Assembly (NCBI RefSeq): GCF_003797125.1
Contig: NZ_RKKE01000001.1
Location: forward strand, 992,001 to 1,056,000
Direction: 5' to 3'
Source of the DNA: Shewanella frigidimarina
GTDB lineage: Bacteria; Pseudomonadota; Gammaproteobacteria; Enterobacterales; Shewanellaceae
DNA length: 64,000 nt
Positions 57,470 to 64,000 of this stretch are shown piece by piece. Under the pieces are notes generated by a model. The model saw only the letters and a program-made list of their open reading frames with translations. It did no database searches and was not told where the DNA came from. The first letter of the stretch is position 1. Every line of letters begins with the position of its first letter. The translations under genes and the position numbers were made by a program.

Positions 57470-57578
57470 ATTTGATGTTTCTGTATCATCATGGCGGTTG
57501 AATAATTACGCTACAAAAACCGACTTGGTAAACACTCAGAACATGGATTCGTTCATAGCAGTAAAAGATGATAACACC

Positions 57579-59723
57579 ATGAAATTAAATAAAATTAATT
57601 TAGCTGTATTATGTGCCATCAGCCTCAGTCAGCAGGCCATTGCCGCCGACACAGTGCCTGATGAAAACACTAAAAAAGAAAATATCGAAACAATTGAAGT
57701 AAAAGGCAGTTACATTGCCGGCTATAACGCCCACTCAGCCAGCGGCGCATCACGCTTAGATTTAGCCATTACCGATATTCCCCAATCTGTTTCAGTCATT
57801 ACCGATGCCCAATTGCAAGATTTTCAGTTGCATGACATTAACGCGGCACTCGATACCGCTACCGGCGTCAATGTTGAACGTATTGAGACTGACCGTACGT
57901 ATTATACCGCTCGTGGTTTTGACATTACGAACTTCCAAATCGATGGTATTGGTTTACCGCTAACATCTGGTAACAACCATGCCGACGAAGACACAGCTAT
58001 TTACGACCGTATTGAGGTCATCCGTGGAGCCAACGGTTTAATGACTGGCGTAGGTAATCCATCGGCAACCATTAACTTCATTCGTAAACGCCCAACAGCA
58101 GACAATCAACTTACGGTTAATGGTACTTATGGCAGCTTTAATAATACCCGCTTAGAAGCAGACGGAACGGTCAGAATAAATGACACCTTTGCCGCTCGTG
58201 CAGTTGCCGTTACCCAAAGCAAAGACTCTTACTTAGATCGCTACCAAACAGACAAAAATGTCTTTTATGTGTTTTTAGAAGCCAACTTATCTGACGACAC
58301 TAGTTTGTCACTAAGCCACAGTTACATGAATAACGATGCTACCGGCAATAACTGGGGCGCGTTACCGTTATATTATACTGACGGCAGCGCGACTAATTAC
58401 GACAGATCGACCAATACCTCTGCCGACTGGTCAAACTGGCAAGTTGTTAAAAATAATACTGTGTTAGAGCTTAGCCATCATTTTAATGATGATTGGCGTT
58501 TACGGGCGACTTATTCACATAAAACAACCGATGAAGATACTGAGCTATTTTATGTTTTCGGTACGCCAGACAAGGATACCGAATTAGGCTTAACCGGTTA
58601 TGGTAGCGAATATGATTTAGATGATAAGCATGACCTAATCGATATGTATGTTGATGGTAACTTCAGCTTGTTCGGCCGAGATCATCAGATTGTAGCGGGG
58701 GTGAATTACTCTAAAATGAGCTACACCGACAGCTCACTTTACGATTACACTACCGGCAACGGCTTCCCCAAGATGCCAGATCTCAACACCTGGGACGGCA
58801 ATACACCAAAGCCGACCTTCAAAGATAGCTTACGTGGCAGTGATGTCTCGCGTGAACAGCAAGCCGCCTATTTCACCGGACGATTTAACATCGTTGATGA
58901 TTTGCACGTTATCGTTGGTGGTCGCTACAACGACTGGCAGGCAGAAGGTGTGTCTTATGAAGTAGACCAAGAAGCTGACTACCAAAAGTTTATCCCTTAT
59001 TTAGGCGCCGTTTATCGCTTTATGCCAGAGTTAGTGGCTTATGCAAGCTACACCGAAACCTTCGTACAACAAGATGAAGTGGATATTGACAATCGATTCC
59101 TTGATCCCATTACCGGTGAAAGCCGCGAAATTGGTTTAAAAAGTGAATTGTTTAATGGACGTTTAATTGCCAGCCTAGCGTACTTTGATGTGGTTCAAAC
59201 CAATATAGCAGTACTTGACCCTGCCACTGAAGGGTTACCAATAGACTTACAGAAGTATTATGGTTCCGACGGTATCAGCAGCACAGGTTATGAAATCGAT
59301 ATTGCTGGTGAAATTTATTCAGGTCTTAATGTCAGTATTGGTTATACCGATTTTGATATCGAAGGTGATGATATCGTTGCAGCTTACACACCGAGCAAGT
59401 TATTCAAACTAGCAGCCACTTATGACTTTGAAGCCATTGAAGGATTCTCTGTCGGCATGAACATGCGTTGGCAAGATGATATTTCTCGCAACCAAGGCGT
59501 CGTTGCCGTAGGGTTTGATAATGCAGGTGCTGACATTGTCACTAAGCAAGACGCTTACACCATTATCGACCTCATGGCTAAATATCAAATCACCGACAAC
59601 TTAGGTTTAGCGGTTAATGCCAATAACGTTGGCGATGAGAAATACATCAATAGTTTATATTGGGCTCAAGGGTATTACGGTGTACCTGCCAATTATAGCG
59701 CGACCTTAACCTGGAAAATGTAA
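57579..59723 (+). CDS. TonB-dependent siderophore receptor
   Basis: This outer-membrane receptor of about 714 residues imports ferric siderophores with energy from TonB. The start at 57579 gives signal peptide MKLNKINLAVLCAISLSQ ending AIA. Upstream in-frame codons add 27 residues with no signal character. A TonB box ETIEVKG lies near mature residue 20. The plug domain (about 65-165) includes SVSVITDAQLQDF and IEVIRGANGLMTGVGNPSATINF, and the 22-strand barrel ends YSATLTWKM. A Fur-like site precedes it. The specific siderophore cannot be told. Confidence 0.92.
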   Translation: MKLNKINLAVLCAISLSQQAIAADTVPDENTKKENIETIEVKGSYIAGYNAHSASGASRLDLAITDIPQSVSVITDAQLQDFQLHDINAALDTATGVNVERIETDRTYYTARGFDITNFQIDGIGLPLTSGNNHADEDTAIYDRIEVIRGANGLMTGVGNPSATINFIRKRPTADNQLTVNGTYGSFNNTRLEADGTVRINDTFAARAVAVTQSKDSYLDRYQTDKNVFYVFLEANLSDDTSLSLSHSYMNNDATGNNWGALPLYYTDGSATNYDRSTNTSADWSNWQVVKNNTVLELSHHFNDDWRLRATYSHKTTDEDTELFYVFGTPDKDTELGLTGYGSEYDLDDKHDLIDMYVDGNFSLFGRDHQIVAGVNYSKMSYTDSSLYDYTTGNGFPKMPDLNTWDGNTPKPTFKDSLRGSDVSREQQAAYFTGRFNIVDDLHVIVGGRYNDWQAEGVSYEVDQEADYQKFIPYLGAVYRFMPELVAYASYTETFVQQDEVDIDNRFLDPITGESREIGLKSELFNGRLIASLAYFDVVQTNIAVLDPATEGLPIDLQKYYGSDGISSTGYEIDIAGEIYSGLNVSIGYTDFDIEGDDIVAAYTPSKLFKLAATYDFEAIEGFSVGMNMRWQDDISRNQGVVAVGFDNAGADIVTKQDAYTIIDLMAKYQITDNLGLAVNANNVGDEKYINSLYWAQGYYGVPANYSATLTWKM

Positions 59724-59786
59724 GTTTAAACAGCATCAATTAAAGAGTAAATGATGTAACCCGCTAATGGCCTGCGTCACTTACAT

Positions 59787-59819
59787 AAAAAAAGGATGAC
59801 CCAATGGTCATCCTTTTTT
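59787..59819. terminator. Bidirectional terminator between the receptor gene and exeM
   Basis: AAAAAAAGGATGACC pairs with GGTCATCCTTTTTT around loop CAAT. It serves both convergent genes. Confidence 0.93.
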
Positions 59820-59845
59820 ATTAGTGCTTAAACAGTCAATAAAAA

Positions 59846-62458
59846 TTAACTGCGACGGCGTAAGCCTAGCGCACCTAATAACATCAACGCAAAGTAGCCT
59901 AAGCTACCACCATCACTGTCTTGAACAGGCTCTGGTGTTGGTGTTACTGGCGTTACTGGCGCTGGATAGCTTAATGCAATAATCACTGGATCGTGGTCTG
60001 AAGCTGAAAATGGACTTTCAGTTTTAACCAGCTCTCCGGTGTACTTGCTACCATATTCAAACAGGTTAGATTCAACTGAGTTAATGTGCCAGTCGTCAAT
60101 ACCCACTAATTTAGCCGCTAAACTTTCATTGGCTAACGCATGGTCTAAATTACCTAATTCGCCGTTATAGCTATATGAGTAAGTATCTGCACCATGTGCT
60201 TGAGTGTTTAAGTTAATTAAACCATAACCTTTATCAATCACGCTGCCTTCACGCTCGTACACTTTACCGTTTAAGGTAGTCCACGATGCGGTGCGGATAA
60301 CATGGTCAGTGGTTGAGGCATCATAATCAGTTAATACTGCAACCGGATCTTCTTTGCCATAGGCATTTAAATCACCAATAACCAGTACATCACCTTCAAC
60401 ATCTTTTAGTGACTCACCGAGTACTTTAGCTGCCGATACACGGAAAGAGTTACACTTTCCTTGTAAATCCGCTGGCTCACCGTTTTCGTTAAATTCAGCC
60501 CAATCTTCAATACAACCTGAACCTTTCGATTTTAAGTGGTTAACCACAATCGTCAGTTTTTCATCATTAATGCTAAAGGTTTGCACTAAGCTATGACGTT
60601 GGAACTTGTCATAGCTAGGGTTTTGCTCAACAACGCCATCTTTCTCGCGGGTTTGAGCACCTTCTGCTGCATGTTGTTCTGGCGTCGCAATCACTTTTGC
60701 CGCACCGTCTAATGTAATACGGGCTGGGCGATATAACATGCCAACCGTAATCGCATCACTGCCGATAAACTTGTCTTCATACTTATCAGCATCTTCAATT
60801 TCAACAAAACGATACGCTTGATCATCAGTTAATTCTGCGTTCAATGCATCTACTAGGTTTTGAATAGCACTTAACTCGCCAAAGCCATTGTTAGCGATTT
60901 CCATTAAGCCAACAACATCAGCATTCATGGCTACAAGCGCATTCACAATTTTAGTACGCTGTAACACCATTTCTTCTTCTATTAATGCACCACGGTTGCT
61001 GCCTGATGGATTAGCATCACCGCCAACGACGTCATTGAAGAAGTTCAACACGTTAAAGCTCGCCACGCGAATGTCACCCATATCTGCCACTGTAGGCGCA
61101 TCGGTACGATCATTTACACGGATAAAATCGCCAGCAGAAATAAGGTTAGTAGGTAAGATGCGGTATGCGTTGTAGCTATAACCAATAACGCCTTCAAGGT
61201 TAGTGAGTTGATCGCCAACACGAATGTAACCAGTTTCAGCGTTAAAATCTGGGAAGTAAGGCACTTCGCCATCTTTCGCTTTGAAATCAGATTCAACAAA
61301 TAACTGGTTTATTGTGTTAGCTTTAGCCAGTGCAATAGAATCTGCAGAGTTTGGCTCAAATACTTGAGTAGGTTTCATTAATGGCGCTTTATGTGACAAC
61401 ACCATATTGTTACGACGTCCGTCATAATCGTAGCTAAAGGTACGGGTGATTTTCATCTCACTGCCCGCATCTAATACCACTTTCATGCCTTCAACACGCT
61501 CTAATGCTTGCGTTAGGGTTTCGCCATCTGCAACATAAAATGCACTGGCTACAGGCACTTCACCTAATGCACCAACTTCAAATTTTTGTTCGTCTTTAAG
61601 GTTAATCTGAGTCGAGCCGTAATACTCGTTTACTTTACCTTGCACACACACTTCAGTACCTGGCTGAATAGTGTCTGGAGCGGCTTCGTTCAAGAAGACA
61701 AAAATGCCGTCTGAAGTATAAGGTGAGTTGTCACCTTGCATGTCTTGAATAAAGAAACCTTTGTATAAACTGTCGCTTCTAGAAGTAACAATGCCTTTTA
61801 CGGTCACTTCATTAGCCGACTCATAACTACCATCGACAATTAATGGGCTTGAATCACCAGCGCCTTGAATGTCATAAATATTCGTTAGCGTTGCACCGTT
61901 ACAAGTAAATGTACTTGGTTCTGGTGTAACAGCGGCGTCAAGCGAGCCCAAACCACTAAAGGTGTCTTTATCTAATGTGGCCCATTGGCTAGCATCATAA
62001 GTGGTGCTAGCGGTTAAGGAGTCTAATTTACGCTGAAATGTGGTGTCGAACCCCCAACCTGCTGGCGTTGGAATTTCACCAACAACATCAACCAACACAC
62101 CGTCTTTTAATAGGCCGACAGCATCACCACCATTAAAGTACAAGTTACCAGTCATAGAGTCGGTTGAGGCTGGTAAGGTAATCGCTGCACTTGGGTGCAA
62201 AATGACTTTGACACTTTTTGCCGCAATAGTGTCAGTTAACTCCACCATATCAAGCGATGCCGAGTCACCGTCTTTATAACGTACTAATTTGTAGCCTGTT
62301 AAATCAATTGCAACGTCACTGTTGTTATACAGTTCAATCGCTTTGTTGTTTGAACTACCTTCAACGTATTCACTAATTAACACTTCTGCATTTGCCATTA
62401 TCGGCAATGCTGCTGCAACTGCGAGTGAAACCGCCGTTAGTTTAGTCAGTCCTTTCAT
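59846..62458 (-). CDS. exeM: ExeM/NucH family extracellular endonuclease with GlyGly-CTERM tail
   Basis: This 870-residue exported nuclease has signal peptide MKGLTKLTAVSLAVAAALP ending ANA, and a lamin-tail domain (about 25-135). An OB-fold-like region (about 200-440) precedes an endonuclease/exonuclease/phosphatase domain (about 460-840) with VASFNVLNFF, GLMEIANNG, HLKSKG, GDLNAYG and SASDHDPV. The C-terminus has GGSLGY, a hydrophobic helix and GLRRRS, the GlyGly-CTERM signal cut by rhombosortase. Length and order match the biofilm-related DNase ExeM of S. oneidensis. It is probably exported by type II secretion. Confidence 0.93.
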   Translation of the reverse strand: MKGLTKLTAVSLAVAAALPIMANAEVLISEYVEGSSNNKAIELYNNSDVAIDLTGYKLVRYKDGDSASLDMVELTDTIAAKSVKVILHPSAAITLPASTDSMTGNLYFNGGDAVGLLKDGVLVDVVGEIPTPAGWGFDTTFQRKLDSLTASTTYDASQWATLDKDTFSGLGSLDAAVTPEPSTFTCNGATLTNIYDIQGAGDSSPLIVDGSYESANEVTVKGIVTSRSDSLYKGFFIQDMQGDNSPYTSDGIFVFLNEAAPDTIQPGTEVCVQGKVNEYYGSTQINLKDEQKFEVGALGEVPVASAFYVADGETLTQALERVEGMKVVLDAGSEMKITRTFSYDYDGRRNNMVLSHKAPLMKPTQVFEPNSADSIALAKANTINQLFVESDFKAKDGEVPYFPDFNAETGYIRVGDQLTNLEGVIGYSYNAYRILPTNLISAGDFIRVNDRTDAPTVADMGDIRVASFNVLNFFNDVVGGDANPSGSNRGALIEEEMVLQRTKIVNALVAMNADVVGLMEIANNGFGELSAIQNLVDALNAELTDDQAYRFVEIEDADKYEDKFIGSDAITVGMLYRPARITLDGAAKVIATPEQHAAEGAQTREKDGVVEQNPSYDKFQRHSLVQTFSINDEKLTIVVNHLKSKGSGCIEDWAEFNENGEPADLQGKCNSFRVSAAKVLGESLKDVEGDVLVIGDLNAYGKEDPVAVLTDYDASTTDHVIRTASWTTLNGKVYEREGSVIDKGYGLINLNTQAHGADTYSYSYNGELGNLDHALANESLAAKLVGIDDWHINSVESNLFEYGSKYTGELVKTESPFSASDHDPVIIALSYPAPVTPVTPTPEPVQDSDGGSLGYFALMLLGALGLRRRS

Positions 62459-63037
62459 TTTTAAACCCCATATTTTGTAATATAAATGCTATTTTTTTGT
62501 AATATGCGGGGCGATTGTCCCAAAGTTTGTTTACAGAAAAAAGAACATTGATCACATTAATGAGGTAAACAAATTTTCTATCTGATTGATTACCAAGTAA
62601 TTTTGTTTTAATTAGAAAACGGTAATAGATAAAGTTAAAAATACTTCAACTAAAACAATAGCTAGCACAAGAACAAGAGGCAGGGATTTAGATGTTAAAA
62701 AATATAAATTCTGTAACACTTATATACAAAAAACTATAAAATTAACGACATACGGTTTAATATTTTATCTCACGTCATCAAATAATATTGAACATTTAGG
62801 ATTTTTACCCGATCATTACATTAACATTGGTCATTTACACTGCTCGAATGTTAAGTACACCATGCATATAAACCAATAAATCACTTAAGATATGTGATTT
62901 ATTGTCGATATTGATCATGACTCAATGTTATGTTGGTCACAGAAGAATATTATAAAGTTGACTATTTTAGTATCCAAATGCTAATAGCTCATCTAATATT
63001 TGAATTTATTGTCTTTACCGGTTTAGGTGCTCAAACC
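62459..63037. other. Intergenic region with a hairpin
   Basis: This 579-base strongly AT-rich gap separates two divergent genes. AATAAATCAC (62875-62884) and GTGATTTATT (62894-62903) form a perfect 10-bp inverted repeat with a 9-base loop and no T-run. I see no coding frame, RNA gene or clear sigma-28 promoter. The promoters of exeM and of the chemotaxis receptor must lie here. Confidence 0.45.
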
Positions 63038-64000
63038 ATGAAACAAGTTGATTTCAGAACTATCGATAAACTTTTCATCAAAATGTCCATTAATGATAAA
63101 TTTTGGGCTATTTTCGGACTGTTCCTGATCATTTTATCAAGTGTATCGATTAGTAGTTACTTTAGTAAAATTGAAAATATTGAACAGCAATCGTTACATG
63201 TTTTAGAACAAAAAACCGCTGCTACTGTCCAAGCTCTTGAGGCGACAAGTCAGCTAGACCAAGCTTCAAACTTAGGTTTGCAAGTCTCAGGTCGTTCGCA
63301 AACCAGTTCACGCCAACAAGATACTATTACCGCTGTGTATGCATTAGATGGCCAATATTATACATTGAGCGAATCAGTTTCTGGACAAGAAGCCAATGCT
63401 AAACAAGCTGCATTAATGTCACTGCTAATGTCATTCTTATGGATAATACCTTTTATAGTAGTGATTTACTGGACAGCAACTTTCCTTGGTGGTGCACTTT
63501 GGGTGTTATGGGATACTACGGAAAAAATTGCTAAAGGAGATTTAACTTCTCGTTTAGGTTTCCATCCTGGCCGTGATGAATTCGGTACCATTGGTTGCGC
63601 ACTCGATAAAGCCATGGATACATTGACCGAGCTCGTTGTTGCAGTGAAAAAAAGTGCCGATACCTTGCAAACGACCTCCAGTTCATTTGCCAATGACGCA
63701 GTGCAAAGCGCGGAACAAATTGATTTACAATATGCTTCACTTGACTCAGTTGCTACAGCAATGGAAGAAATGACGGCATCAGCTGCCGAAGTATCTAATA
63801 TCGCTCGAAATTCAACTCAACGCGTTGAACAAGATTCAGAGTATACACGTCAGAGTTATGACCGAGCTAAGCGTGCGATTAATGAAATTAAGCAGTTATC
63901 GACCTACATTGAACAAACATCAAATTCGGTCAATACCCTAAAAATTAATGCGACTAATATTAATGAAGTGATCACCACCATTAATGCTATTTCAGATCAA
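63038..64000 (+). CDS. Methyl-accepting chemotaxis protein, truncated by window end
   Basis: The frame from the ATG at 63038 is open for 321 codons to the last base. A transmembrane helix lies near residues 25-46 (FWAIFGLFLIILSSVSI). A short periplasmic part of about 80 residues follows, then a second membrane region near 128-158, a HAMP-like linker (EKIAKGDLTSRLGFHPGRDE) and a helical signalling domain containing SVATAMEEMTASAAEVS. The conserved hairpin tip that contacts CheA/CheW lies beyond the window. The small periplasmic domain is shorter than in classical receptors. The ligand is unknown. Confidence 0.88.
   Translation, partial: MKQVDFRTIDKLFIKMSINDKFWAIFGLFLIILSSVSISSYFSKIENIEQQSLHVLEQKTAATVQALEATSQLDQASNLGLQVSGRSQTSSRQQDTITAVYALDGQYYTLSESVSGQEANAKQAALMSLLMSFLWIIPFIVVIYWTATFLGGALWVLWDTTEKIAKGDLTSRLGFHPGRDEFGTIGCALDKAMDTLTELVVAVKKSADTLQTTSSSFANDAVQSAEQIDLQYASLDSVATAMEEMTASAAEVSNIARNSTQRVEQDSEYTRQSYDRAKRAINEIKQLSTYIEQTSNSVNTLKINATNINEVITTINAISDQ

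Noticed and set aside
1..64000. CRISPR arrays, tRNA, rRNA, intact insertion sequences or prophage
   Set aside because: No regularly spaced repeats, cloverleaf sequences, ribosomal RNA sequence or transposase/integrase frames were seen.

Overview
The window is gammaproteobacterial chromosome and almost certainly from the genus Shewanella. The clearest marker is the tetraheme flavocytochrome c fumarate reductase at 25194-26984, which matches from memory the S. frigidimarina Fcc3/FccA protein nearly residue for residue. Other markers are a complete extracellular DMSO reductase operon (dmsEFABGH type), an ExeM-type nuclease with a GlyGly-CTERM tail, and moderate, AT-leaning composition with Shewanella-like gene order. 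I saw no rRNA, tRNA, CRISPR array or intact insertion sequence.

Layout. 1-4.4 kb: a possible truncated ORF, a zinc-independent quinone oxidoreductase, a periplasmic solute-binding protein and a SulP/STAS anion transporter. 4.7-12.4 kb: a five-gene minus-strand operon (outer-membrane factor, membrane fusion protein, RND pump, OmpR-type regulator, histidine kinase) with a PmrA/QseB-like direct repeat at its promoter. 12.6-21.3 kb: the dms operon (decaheme DmsE, beta-barrel DmsF, molybdoenzyme DmsA, Fe-S DmsB, chaperone DmsG, accessory DmsH) and a divergent AT-rich Crp/Fnr-like regulator. 21.4-27.0 kb: a histidine kinase with a periplasmic solute-binding sensor, an NtrC-like regulator with a degenerate ATPase, and divergent fccA. 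Two tandem CTATGCA-N4-TGCATAG sites lie between the kinase and fccA. 27.4-34.7 kb: a VOC protein, then a minus-strand unit of Tat flavoprotein, tetraheme cytochrome and OprD-like porin. Divergent from this unit are a FadR-type GntR regulator and a frameshifted tannase/feruloyl esterase. 34.9-38.7 kb: a DUF1499 protein, then norR and hmp divergent around three NorR-type sites and a sigma-54-like promoter. 38.7-39.1 kb: a mobile-looking repeat and a relic of an ssb 3' end. 39.1-44.4 kb: an Mla lipid-transport operon interleaved with a partner-switching module. 44.7-64 kb: mostly core genes (YcdX-like PHP protein, ssb, YajR-like MFS, uvrA, M28 peptidase, DEAD-box helicase, EamA transporter, purC), then a TonB-dependent receptor, exeM and a chemotaxis receptor cut by the window end.

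How it works together. The 12-34 kb stretch is an anaerobic-respiration island. Outer-membrane and periplasmic cytochromes deliver electrons to DMSO (Dms), to fumarate (FccA), and probably to an unidentified acceptor handled by the two-subunit flavocytochrome. The flavoprotein of that last enzyme lacks the catalytic residues of fumarate reductase and sits with its own porin, cytochrome, regulator and a decayed ester hydrolase. I consider this cluster, the degenerate NtrC-like regulator with its tandem operator candidates, and the Mla/partner-switch operon the three most interesting parts of the window.
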